Of a DNA stretch of 64,000 nt, positions 11,425 through 30,459 are shown one piece after another (the stretch's first letter is position 1; every line of letters begins with the position of its first letter). A model generated the notes under the pieces. The model saw nothing but the letters and a program-made list of their open reading frames with translations, made no database searches and had not been told where the DNA came from. The position numbers were made by a program, and so were the translations under genes. Location of the stretch: the NCBI RefSeq assembly GCF_010015445.1, contig NC_053127.1:26193745-26257744 (forward strand), read 5' to 3'. This DNA is from Perca fluviatilis (taxonomy: Eukaryota; Chordata; Actinopteri; Perciformes; Percidae).

Positions 11425-12830
11425 TACTTTTCGACATACTATATTATAACTTTTTTTTACATGCTTATGCTATGATTTTTTTCATCACTTTTCCCGACCT
11501 TTTTACGTCTTTATTCGACATACTATACTTTGACTCTTTCGACATGCTATACTATGGCTTTTTTATCACTTTATTTGACATGCTATACACTGATTTTTTT
11601 TATCACTTTTTTCAACATGCTATACTATGATTTTATATCACTTTTTTTGACATACTATACTATGACTTCTTAATCACTTTATTCAACACTTTATTCAACA
11701 TACTATACTTTGACTCTTTCGACATGCTATACTTTTTTATCACTTTTTTTACATGCTATACAATGATTTTATATCACTTTGTTGACATACTATACTATGA
11801 CTTTTAAAAATACTATACTATGTCTTTTTATCACCTTTTTCGAATACTATACTATAACGTTTTTATCATTTTTTTCGACATACTATACTGTGACGTTTTT
11901 CTACATACTATACTATGACTTTTTATCACCTTTTTCGACTATACTGTAACTTTTTAATTACCTTTTTATCACCTTTTTTCAACATGCTATACTATGACTT
12001 TTTATCACTTTTTTTGACATGTTATATATACTATGAGTTTTTTATCACTTTTGTCGACATGCTATACTATGATTTTATATCACTTTTTTGACATACTATA
12101 CTATGACTTTTTTATCACTTTATTCAACATACTATACTATGACTTTTTATCACCTTTTTCAACATACTATACTATGACTTTTTTTGACATGCTATACTAT
12201 GGCTTTTTTCGACATGCTATACTATGGCTTTTTTCGACATGCTATACTATGGCTTTTTTATCACCTTTTTTCGACATACTATACTATAACCTTTTTTTGA
12301 CATACTATACTATGACTTTTTTCGACATGCTATACAATGATTTTTTTATCACTTTTTTGACATACTATACTATGGCTTTTTTATCACTTTATTCAACACT
12401 TTATTCAACATACTATACTATGACTTTTTTCAACATACTATACTATGACTTTTTTATCATTTATTCAACATACTATACTATGACTTTTTTATCATTTATT
12501 CAACATACTATACTATGACTTTTTTATCGCTTTATTCAACATACTATACTATGACTTTTTTCAACATACTATACTATGACTTTTTTATCATTTATTCAAC
12601 ATACTATACTATGACTTTTTTATCACCTTCTTTGACATGCTATACTATGACTTTTTATCACCTTTTTGGACATACTATAATATAACCTTTTTTTTGACAT
12701 ACTATACTATGACTTTTTTCGACATACTATACTATGACTTTTTATCACCTTTTTTGACATACTAAACTATAACCTTTTTTTGACATACTATACTATGACT
12801 TTTTTCAACATACTATAGTATGACTTTTTA
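11425..12830 (+). repeat. ACTATACTATG satellite, second block
   Basis: Tandem monomers of two lengths. The long form is about 36 bp (GACTTTTTTATCACTTTT then TTCGACATACTATACTAT). The short form is about 25 bp and lacks the ATCACTTTTTT part. Monomers differ by ACATACT versus ACATGCT and by CACTTT versus CACCTTT. Long ORFs here are translations of the repeat. Confidence 0.95.
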
Positions 12831-13138
12831 GGCAAGGCAAGGCAAGGCAGCTATATTTGTATAGCACATTTCAGCAACAGGGCAATTCAAAGTGCTTTAC
12901 ATAAAACATTAAAGAGCAGTTAAAAATAATTAAAAACTATTTAAAAACATTAATAAACAAATTAAAAACATTAAAAGACAAGAATAAAATTGATAGTGCA
13001 GTATAAGAATAAAAGTTACAGTGCAGTATAAGAAATTAAAGTTAATAGATTATTTAAAGAAAAGCAACATCAAAAAGATAGGTCTTTAGCTTAGATTTAA
13101 AAGAACTGAGAGTTGCAGCGGACCTACAGTTTTCTGGG
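12831..13138 (-). mobile_element. Retroelement 3' tail inserted in the satellite
   Basis: A 308-bp insertion that splits one monomer: TGACTTTTTA precedes it and ATCACCTTTTTT resumes after it. It begins with GGCAA repeats followed by ATTTGTATAGCACATTTCAG and CAATTCAAAGTGCTTTACAT. I recognise this as a very common teleost LINE 3' end, possibly RTE/Expander-like, from memory. The short tandem tail is at the left, so the element points to the minus strand. It is 5'-truncated and non-coding. Confidence 0.7.
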
Positions 13139-16100
13139 ATCACCTTTTTTCAAAATACTATACTATGTCTTTTTTCGACATGCTATACTATGGCTTTTTT
13201 ATCACCTTTTTTCGACATACTATACTATAACCTTTTTTTGACATACTATACTATGGCTTTTTTCAACATGCTATACTATGACTTTTTTCGACATGCTATA
13301 CAATGATTTTTTTATCACTTTTTTTACATACTATACTATGGCTTTTTTATCGCTTTATTCAACATACTATGACTTTTTTCAACATACTATACTATGACTT
13401 TTTTATCACCTTCTTTGGCATACTATACTATGACTTTTTTCAACATACTATACTATGACTTTTTATCACTTTTTCGACATACTATACTATGGCTTTTTTC
13501 ATCACTTTTTCGACATACAATACTATAACCTTTTTTTGACATACTATTCTATGACTTTTTTCGACATGCTATACTATGACTTTTTTTGACATACTATACT
13601 ATGGCTTTTTTCGACATGCTATACTATGACTTTTTATCACCTTTTTCGACATGCTATACTATAACCTTTTTTTGACATACTATACTATGGCTTTTTTCAA
13701 CATGCTATACTATGACTTTTTTCGACATGCTATACTATGACTTTTTTATCACTTTATTCAACATACTATACTATGACTTTTTTCAACATACTATACTAGA
13801 CTTTTTTATCACTTTTTCGACATACTATACTATGTATTTCACTTTTGAATATAAATAACTATGATCTTTGCGCAACATACTATACTATGACTTTTTTATC
13901 ACTTTTTCGACATACTATACTATGACTTTTTTATCACCTTCTTTGACATACTATACTATGACTTTTTGCAACATACTATACTATGACTTTTTTATCACCT
14001 TCTTCGACATACTATACTATGACTTTTTTATCACCTTCTTTGACATACTATACTATGACTTTTTTCAACATACTATACTATGACTTTTTATCACTTTTTC
14101 GACATACTATACTATGACTTTTTATCCCCTTTTTCGACATACTAAACTATAACCTTTTTTTGACATACTATACTATGACTTTTTATCACCTTTTTCGACA
14201 TACTATACTATGACTTTTTTATCACTTTTTTCAACATACTATACTATGACTTTTTTATCACTTTATTCAACATACTATACTATGACTTTTTTCAACATAC
14301 TATACTATGACTTTTTATCACCTTTGTTCAACATACTATACTATGACTTTTTTATCACTTTTTCGACATACTATACTATGACTTTTTTATCACTTTTTCG
14401 ACATACTATACTATGACTTTTTTATCACTTTTTCGACATACTATACTATAACCTTTTTTTTTACATGCTATACTATGACTTTTTTATCACTTTTTCGACA
14501 TACTATACTATGACTTTTTTATCACTTTATTCAACATACTATATTATGACTTCTTTATCACCTTTTTTGACATACTATACTATGACTTTTTTCAACATAC
14601 TATACTATGACTTTTTATCACCTTTGTTCAACATACTATACTATGACTTTTTTATCACTTTTTCGACATACTATACTATGACTTTTTTATCACTTTTTCA
14701 ACATACTATACTATGACTTTTTTCGACATGCTATACTAAGGCTTTTTTATCACCTTTTTTTCGACATACTATACTATAAACGTTTTTTGACATACTATAA
14801 TATGACTTTTTTCAACATGCTATACTATGACTTTTTATTACCTTTTTTCGACATACTATACTATAACCTTTTTTTGACATGCTATACTATGACTTTTTTC
14901 GACATGCTATACTATGACTTTTTTATCACCTTTTTTCGACATACTATACTATAACCTTTTTTTTACATGCTATACTATGACTTTTTATCACCTTTTTTGA
15001 CATACTATACTATGACTTTTTTTTGACATACTATACTATGACTTTTTTCGACATGCTATACTATGGCTTTTTTCGACATGCTATACTATTACGTTTTTAC
15101 GTCTTTATTCGAAATACTCTACTTTGACTATTTCGACATGCTATACTATGACTTTTTTACGTCTTTATTCGACATACTATACAATGATTTTTTTATCACT
15201 TTTTTGATATACTATACTATGACTTTTTTACCACCTTTTTTGACATACTATACTATGACTTTTTTCAACATACTATACTATGACTTTTTTATCACTTTCG
15301 ACATACTATACTATGACTTTTTTCGACATGCTATACTATGACTTTTTTATCACTTTTTTGACATACTATACTATGACTTTTTTATCACTTTATTCAACAT
15401 ACTATATTATACTTTTTTATCACCTTTTTGGACATACTATATTATGACGTTTTCAACATACCATACTATGACTTTTATCACCTTTGTTCAACATACTATA
15501 CTATGACTTTTTTTGACATGCTATACTATGACTTTTTTATCACTTTTTTGACATACTATACTATGACTTTTTTATCACTTTATTCAACATACTATATTAT
15601 GACTTTTTTATCACCTTTTTGACATACTATACTATGACTTTTTTCAACATACTATACTATGACTTTTTATCACCTTTGTTCAACATACTATACTATGACT
15701 TTTTTTGACATGCTATACTATGACTTTTTTATCACTTTTTTGACATACTATACTATGACTTTTTTATCACTTTATTCAACATACTATATTATTACTTTTT
15801 TATCACCTTTTTTGACATACTATACTATGACTTTTTTCGACATGCTATACTATGACTTTTTTATCACCTTTTTTCGACATACTATACTATAACCTCTTTT
15901 TACATGCTATACTATGACTTTTTATCACCTTTTTTGACATACTATACTATGACTTTTTTTTGACATACTATACTATGGCTTTTTTCGACATGCTATACTA
16001 TGACTTTTTTACGTCTTTATTCGAAATACTCTACTTTGACTCTTTCGACATGCTATACTATTACTTTTTTACGTCTTTATTCGACATACTATACAATGAT

Positions 16101-18825
16101 TTTTTTATCACTTTTTTGACATACTATACTATGACTTTTTTATCACTTTATTCAACATACTATATTATGACTTTTTTATCACCTTTTTTGACATACTATA
16201 CTATGACTTTTTTCAACATACTATACTATGACTTTTTATCACCTTTGTTAAAACTTACTATACAATGACTTTTTTATCACTTTTTCGACATACTATACTA
16301 TGACTTTTTTCGACATGCTATACTATGACTTTTTTATCACCTTTTTCGACATACTATGCTATAACCTTTTTTTTACATGCTATACTATGACTTTTTATCA
16401 CCTTTTTTGACATACTATACTATGACTTTTTATCACCTTTTTTGACATACTATACTATGACTTTTTTCACCATACTATACTATGACTTTTTATCAACTTT
16501 TTTCGACATACTATACTATAACCTTTTTTTGACATACTATACTATGACTTTTTATCACCTTTTTTGACATACTATACTATGACTTTTTTCAACATACTAT
16601 ACTATGACTTTTTTATCACTTTTTCGACATACTATGACTTTTTTCGACATGCTATACTATGGCTTTTTTATCACCTTTTTTCGACATACTATACTATAAC
16701 CTTTTTTTGACATACTATACTATGACTTTTTTCGACATGCTTTGCTATGGCTGTTTTCGACATGCTATACTATGACTTTTTTCGACATGCTATACTATTA
16801 CTTTTTTACGTCTTTATTCGATGTACTATGCTGTGACTCTTTCGACATGCTATGGCTATACTATGGCTTTTTTATCACTTTTTTCGACATACTATACAAT
16901 GATTTTTTTTTATCACTTTTTTGACATACTATACTATGACTTTTTTCAACATACTATACTATGACTTTTTATCACCTGTTTTCAACATACTATATTATGA
17001 CTTTTTTATCACTTTTTCGACATACTATACTATGGCTTTTTAATCACCTTTTTCGACATGCTATACTATGACTTTTTTACATCTTTATTCGATGTACTAT
17101 ACTGTGACTCTTTCGACATGTTATACTATGGCTTTTTCATAACTTTTTTCGACATGCTATACTATTACTTTTTTACGTCTTTATTCAACGTACTATACTT
17201 TGACTCTTTCGACATGCTATACTATGGCTTTTTTATCACTTTTTTCGACATGCTATACTATGACTTTTTTCGACATGCTATACAATGATTTTTTTATCAC
17301 TTTTTTGACATATTATACTATGACTTTTTATCACTTTATTCAGCATACTATACTATGACTTTTTATCACCTTTTTCGACATACTATACTATGACTTTTTT
17401 CGACATACTATACTATGACTTTTTATAACCTTTTTTCAACATACTATACTATGACTTTTTATCCCCTTTTTCAACATACTATACTATAACCTTTCTTTGA
17501 CATACTATACCATGACTTTTTTACGTCTTCATTCGATATACTATACTGTTCGACATGCTATATATACTATGAATTTTTTATCACTTTTTTCGACATGCTA
17601 TACTATGGCTCTTTTCGACATGCTATACAATGATTTTTTTATCACTTTTTTGACATACTATATTATGACTTTTTTATCACTTTATTCAACATACTATACT
17701 ATGGCTTTTTTATCACTTTATTCAACATACTATACTATGACTTTTTTATCACCTTTTTTGACATACTATACTATGACTTTTTTATCACTTTATTCAACAT
17801 ACTATACTATGGCTTTTTTATCACTTTATTCAACATACTATACTATGACTTTTTTATCACCTTTTTTGACATACTATACTATGACTTTTTTCAACATCCT
17901 ATACTATGACTTTTTATCACTTTATTCAACATACTATACTATGACTTTTTTATCACCTTTTTTCGACATGCTATACTATGACTTTTTTCAACATGCTATA
18001 CTATTACTTTTATACGTCTTTATTCGACATACTATACTTTGACTCTTTCGACATGCTATACTATGGCTTTTTTATCACTTTTTTCAACATGCTATACTAT
18101 GGCTTTTTTATCACTTTTTTCGACATGCTATACGATGACTTTTTTTTTTTACATAGAATTCAATTACTTTTTTTTAGATACTGTGACTTTTAATTACTGT
18201 TTTCCAACATCCTATACTATGACTTTTTTCGACATACTATACTATGACTTTTAATTACTTTTTTTTCGACATACTATACTATGACTTTTTCATCACTTTT
18301 TTCTACAAACTTTAATATGATTTTTTATACTACTACTTTTTCATCACTTTTTTCAACATACTATACTATTGACTTTTTAATGGCTTTTTTTCGACATACT
18401 GTTACTTTTTTATTACATCACAGAATTGAACCAGTGGCCGCTGTGGCAAGGACTGAGCCACTGCACACGCTTTACCAGGTGAGCCATTTTTTTTAACGAT
18501 TTTTAATGATTTTTCGCCTTTTTTATAAAAATAATTTTGACATACTTTTAAATCACTTTTTTCGACATATTTATTTACTTTTTCGACATACCATACTTTG
18601 ACTTTTTTATCACTTTATTTCATGATTTTTTATTACTTGACTTTTTTCAACATACTATACAACGACTTTTTTAATTCTTTTTTTTCCACAAACCAGTTCT
18701 ATGACTTATTTTTTTTATTTTTTTGACATGCTAAATATAATATTACTTTTTTATTACTTTTCTTGACATACTATACCCTGACTTTTTTTGTCATACTCTA
18801 CTTTGACTTTTTTATGGCTTTATTT
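13139..18825 (+). repeat. ACTATACTATG satellite, main block with higher-order repeats
   Basis: 5.7 kb of the 25/36-bp monomers. Higher-order duplications are visible: 14281-14398 and 14581-14698 match at exactly 300 bp offset. About 15481 and 15673 match for about 130 bp at 192 bp offset. 14964-15200 and 15901-16110 share private variants at 912-937 bp offset. Monomers decay after about 18130. All ORFs rich in YYTM, ILYYDF and FSTYY are repeat translations. Confidence 0.95.
18416..18486 (-). mobile_element. tRNA-derived SINE head fragment
   Basis: Read on the minus strand it begins TGGCTCACCTGGTAAAGCG (A-box-like) and ends GGTTCAATTCTG (B-box-like), about 70 bp in all. I recognise the CTCAGTCCTTGCC middle from a common teleost tRNA-derived SINE. 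It lies within the degenerate right edge of the satellite. Confidence 0.6.
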
Positions 18826-20389
18826 AGTGTGCAGATGTGTTGCAATAGCAGCGTGCTTTGGCACAATGCCTATCATTTTTTATACTTAATCATATTTTCA
18901 TTGTGCTCATTCAACAGCATTCACAGTAGTGATATCTGATTATTTATTATTGTGTGAAAAATTGCATTAATATTCCACTTTTGTTTCATACATTATCGGT
19001 GTTATTTCACATTTCAGTGAAATGTATACTAATTTAAACTATTCCCACTTTTTAAACTATTCTCACTACTTCACCTTCTTCTTACTCATTTAAGCCAGCA
19101 ATCCAGTTTAGCTTTAGCAGTTTAGCTTTTTTAAGCATTTACAAGCATTTTCTGCAGGAAATGCATTTGCTAGTTCTGATTTGTACTTCTGCACATCATA
19201 GAGTAATTGATATGTAGGCTACTTGATTGTGAGTGTGGTTATTATATGATATTAACTTTCTAAAAATATGTGTTCTTGTCAAATAACAATTTGCTCAAAA
19301 GTATACAGTATATACTTTATATAGAATATAGTAATACATTTCAAGTCACACCAAATAACTGATGCTGGTATCAAAGAATGACTCTAACAAAGGAGTTTGC
19401 ATTTATTCTTTACATTCACCTCTACTGGTGACTGTTATGAACTGCATATTTTTGCCATTTCTAAAATACATTGACACAGAGGGTACATTTAGTTTCTGAA
19501 TTAACGCTATAAAGCAAAACAATCTGATTTATATATGATAATAAGTTCTAAGCAGTATATTTAAATGATGTCCAATAATGTTTGATGAATATTTAAGTTC
19601 AGCAATTAATGTTACTGTTATGTGTACGGGGGTCTGTCCCGTTGCGTTTGTTCAGGAGATACATGTTTAGTAGTAATAGTACAGGTTGTTATTAAACATA
19701 TTTTGCAATAATATTCACATGGATACATATTACAATTTGATACCGTTTCTGACATTTCTGTTCATTCAAGGGAGTGCATCCTTGTGTTAAAAGATTCATA
19801 ATACAATGTTATATAATAATTTACAGTTGGAGTTAGCAGTCATTGCAATAGCATAGTATTCAGGTTCCTATTTTCTGTCAGTTTAGACCATAGGAACATC
19901 AATTCATTCATGTATTTATTTTCTTCATTTGCTTATTTCTTTTTTTTTTAAATGGCTCAGAGCTGATCCCAGACCATCCTGGAGCGTCACCAGGTCTTGA
20001 TAGATAACAAACAAAGAGCAGCTTTGGAAGCAAGAGTAACATTTTTCATTGAAATCTAATAACAATGTCAGAACAGGAGATTTTAAACAGTTCATTTTTC
20101 TCATTTTGCCTTCAATTAAATTAGAATTTTAATTTTTTTTTTAAAACAACTCAAATAAACATTCTGGGATCATTAATCTACATGCCTAACACTACTTGAC
20201 TAATTGTCAACTCCTGCACAGGATTTGAAACAGACCTGCTTCGGAACCAAGTTGGATTAGGAATATTTTATCTTGAGTGCTATTATGCTTCAGATCCACT
20301 AGGTGGACTCAGAGCCACAGTTGGAGAGAGCTAGAGCTGCAAAGGTATAAAAAGGATGCAGTCAAACCATTTGAAAGAGATATAAAACC
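18826..20389. other. Intergenic DNA, nothing recognised
   Basis: AT-rich DNA between the satellite and the 3' end of pcolce. No conserved coding segment or clear repeat was seen. Confidence 0.4.
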
Positions 20390-20395
20390 TTTATT
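20390..20395 (-). terminator. Poly(A) signal of pcolce
   Basis: AATAAA on the minus strand, 191 bp past the pcolce stop codon. Confidence 0.6.
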
Positions 20396-20585
20396 CATAT
20401 ATAAATTACAAATGTTAGGTTCGGCAGGTGTTTGGATAAAAGTATTTGTGTTCTTTAAAATGGTGGATAAAACTATATCTTTTACTGTAATATTGCTTTA
20501 ATAGATCTGTATTTCACATTGTCATATCTGGATTTGTGTGTTTGATATGTCATCTGAATTTCCTGGCCTGAACAGAAGTGTGAGG

Positions 20586-26976
<6,391 letters not shown>

Positions 26977-29900
26977 GATGCAGCGTGCACACAAAGCGAA
27001 GCAGACTGTTGCAGAAAAGGGAGATGGTAGCAGGAGGCAAGAGATGAAAGATATAGGGGGAGGCCACTCGCTCGGGATGGGCGGAGAGTACGAATGAGTG
27101 GGGAGGACTCGGAGGGGGCAGAAAATTCGGGAATGGATGAAGATACGGACAGAGATGCTGAAAGGACAACAGCGGCCGTGAGGAGGGGGCGGGGGTGACG
27201 TGAGTGGGGGGGGGAGGGAGGGAGGTAAAGGCTCTAATTAGAGCCAGATGTTTCCCCATAATAAACCTGGTTTCAATACAACAGAGGGGGCATCTAGGAA
27301 AGAGGTGCAGAGGGGAGTAGTGTCAGAAGTTGTGGCTGAGGCTTTGTGGACATTCAGAAAGGAGTATGTCTTTGTACAGCAGATGCTTCTGGTTTTCTAC
27401 ATGGTTGAAACTTAAGAAGATTTAAACTACCATTAACATCCATCCTGAGTGTCTGGCTGATCATTATGCAGGGTGCACAGGTGGGTGCAGAGCCTGGGGC
27501 TCTATATGGGCTGTAGCACTCAACTAGTAAAGCCATAAATCTTTACATTCCACAACAACATGCCAGGCCTTTAATTTACTAGACAGAATCTTTTCTTGAT
27601 AGAATGATCAACTTCAGCCATAGCTGCCAAAAAAAATGCATAAAGGATCTAAAAGAAGCTCCAATAGGATCTAGGCAAAGAAGTATCATAAAACTAATGA
27701 TCTCTTCCCTGTTACCATATTTCCCTAAGCCCCAGGGGCTCCTTTGGCTCCAAAACATCTAAGTCAGAGTGTCTATTTGCCCCCTCAATCCACCAAGGCA
27801 AGAATAACACTCTGGACGGGGGAGTATTCTTTCACTGTTAAAATTCACTGAAGAGCAAACACTCTGGCCTACATTACCGAGCCCTGTTTCAATAATGCTA
27901 TAAAAAAATCAGCCACTTTTGCAGACTACACAGCTGCAACATATGGATCAAAGTCTGGAGCAGGCAGGATGGACAGCTCATAAAGGGACAAAGCAGAGTT
28001 TGCACAGAGCGATTGTGTCTCCAGGTGGCATGTGACTATGACTTTAGCAGGTTTCCTTTACACTGAGATTGAACTGCTCATAGTGAGCTGGAGAAATGAG
28101 CATCCCCTGGTCCTGCTGTGCTCTGTTTGTGTTAACCCAAAGTCCCGATAAGAGGCAGAAGATGCAGGAATGCAATGACGTGCAGTCTGTTGGGGGGCGG
28201 ACAGCGTCTCAGTGTGCACAACTGTACAGCCACTGCAATTATGTGTGGGAGTAACAGTGACCTTTACACTTAGCAAGAATCCAAGCCAAGGGGTGTAGGT
28301 TTCTGCAATAACTCCTGACGAAACCTCGGAGTTGGCCGTGCATTCCTTTTGGAGAGGCAAAAGGAATAGCAGTGGGGGAGTAGATGACTGTTGTGAAGGG
28401 GTAGACAGATCGGATGGGTAAGGAGAGGAGGGTTGGAGCAATCAGAAAAATGGAAAACAAAGTTAAAACGAGCTGACAGAGAGTCGTTTTTGCATGCACC
28501 CTGGAGTTAGGTCATGGTCATGCCTCCCTGAGCTAACAGATGACTGTATTATTATTACTCCAAACATTCCCATCTGCAAATGACTATTATGTCCAAGATC
28601 ATCTCTATGATTCGTAAAAACACCATTCAACGTGACACTGCGCTGGAGAGGTGGAAAACGAATGTGTGCGGTTGTGTGAGTCCATTTGGAAAGGTGACGG
28701 ACCGAAACGGATGATTTCATAACAATCTTAGACCCATATTTTGTCTGTAATTGTGGTTCCTTCTCAAATTGAATCTCCGCAGTTTAAAAAAAAGATCAAT
28801 CTTTGAATTATGCAGTTCAGTGCACTTGGCCAAATTCCATGTGACCACAGCAATAAATAGAAACACATGCACAGAGATCGAGATTTGACTAGAAATGACG
28901 TCTCTGGTGATAATCTGAGACATCCAAGAGCATGACAGATGGAGCCAGGCACTAGAGGACTCCAAACTGTAAGTATGAAACATCATTTGTCATCAGTTTC
29001 TAACAGCGTCTGAATTGTCTTCATTAGCTTCTCTCAGATTTAAAGAGGGATGGGATTAAAGCACAACAGCTTTTTCCTGGATACAGTTCATTGTGAACTC
29101 CATGAGAAAGTGTGATATTGTGCGCTTAGTGTATGGACAATGTGCTAAAGAGCTCATATAGCACCTCATTTGGCATTGCCAGGATGTTGCAATGAAGTGA
29201 AATCTTATAATAAGGATGCTAAAACACGCTGTAGATGCATGTTTGTCTAGCGACAGCTAAAATGAAGCGTACAGTATCACACTTAAAGCTGTGAGCCTTT
29301 TACTTTCCATGGCAACTGCTCAGGAGACACATCATCATGAGTAAAAAGGATGGTATGACACAATGACAGTAGCATAGCTAGGAAAGTAAATCCCCTTCAC
29401 AGACATCCAGTCATGCATGGCTTGTTAACTATGTGGATAACTAATTGGCCAACAAATGTGGTGAAAGAAAAGGAATTGTTGTTGCAGTGATGTAATTTTC
29501 CTACTTGCAAATGCATTAAAAAAAGCAACATAAACTATATTTTTAGCACAAAACTACAGTGCTAAAAATGTTATTTGGCCTTGTAGGCTATATGGAGAAA
29601 TGTATTTTTGGTACAATGATTTAATCTTCAAATCAATACTACATATGTATGATGAATTAGCTGACATCTTTCCCTCTGAACACTGACAGACATTTTTGTG
29701 TGAGTGGGTCCACAAAGGCCTACGTAAAAACACTAAATAAATTGTAGGCCTGCCTCTATGGCCATACCCGGAATTCGCTTTTGTCATGGTGACACCTGGT
29801 GGTAACAACTTCAAACTACAGCTTGGGTGACCGGAGCTGCTGAGAGGGGTTGGTGGGTGGTCCATTCGACTTCACCGTATCCACTTCCCGTGTAGTTTCA

Positions 29901-30153
29901 AGTTCTATGAACAAACCTTTTTCTTCCCCTCACAATATTTCCACAGTGTGATATAACCAGACCAGACACTATTAGTTCCATATAGTGATGATAGCCTATT
30001 AGGCTTCGGCTAATATCACTACGGCCTATTAGCCGGTAGTCCGGTGTGCTTTACGGACCGACAAGTGATTTGATGTGAAGCTAACGTTAGTTAGTCAGTC
30101 GTGGACGGAGGGAAAGAGTATTTTTGCGCTGACCAAGCAACTGAAGAAAGAAA
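26977..30153. other. Upstream of pcolce, nothing firmly recognised
   Basis: 26977-27240 is the immediate 5' region of pcolce, GC- and G-run-rich, and probably holds its 5' UTR and promoter. The rest lacks a coding segment I can support. 29990-30110 is richer in CpG and precedes the orphan ORF at 30154. Confidence 0.35.
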
Positions 30154-30459
30154 ATGAATGAAATGCCAGCGCTGCAATTAACGTGTCAGCAATGTCCTTC
30201 ACCAAGCACGAAAACTGCTAATAATGCCCTAAATAAACCCTTCCTTTCCGTGTTTACTAGCATTTTGAGAGCTGGCGAGACGTGTCTTGTAGTTAACGCG
30301 GTGTATATGAAACGTATTCATTATGAGCTAAAAGATAAGCGAAATATGAACAAGAAGGAAGTGGATAGTTATCGGGCTGTGAATGCAATCTTAAGGACCC
30401 GACTGGTGTACTTCAAAATTAAAGTCGCCGGAAGCGACTCTTACTGCTGGTTCTTTTAA
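30154..30459 (+). CDS. Unrecognised 101-aa ORF
   Basis: A single uninterrupted ORF starts with ATG after a purine-rich leader and ends TAA. The product begins MNEMPALQLTCQQC, is basic in the middle (YMKRIHYELKDKRNMNKKEV) and ends SDSYCWFF. It has no signal peptide or membrane segment. The upstream 200 bp and the ORF keep several CpG dinucleotides, unlike surrounding DNA. I recognise no family. It may be a small gene, a 5' exon, or a remnant of a retrocopy or transposon. Being open for 102 codons is weak evidence alone. Confidence 0.25.
   Translation: MNEMPALQLTCQQCPSPSTKTANNALNKPFLSVFTSILRAGETCLVVNAVYMKRIHYELKDKRNMNKKEVDSYRAVNAILRTRLVYFKIKVAGSDSYCWFF

Noticed and set aside
11361..18496. Many plus-strand ORFs of 60-181 aa rich in YYTM, ILYYDF and FSTYY
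   Set aside because: They are translations of the T-rich satellite. The 25/36-bp monomers happen to avoid stops and give repetitive hydrophobic sequence.
10602..18825. CRISPR-like regular spacing in the satellite
   Set aside because: Adjacent units are alike throughout, with no unique spacers, and the genome is eukaryotic.
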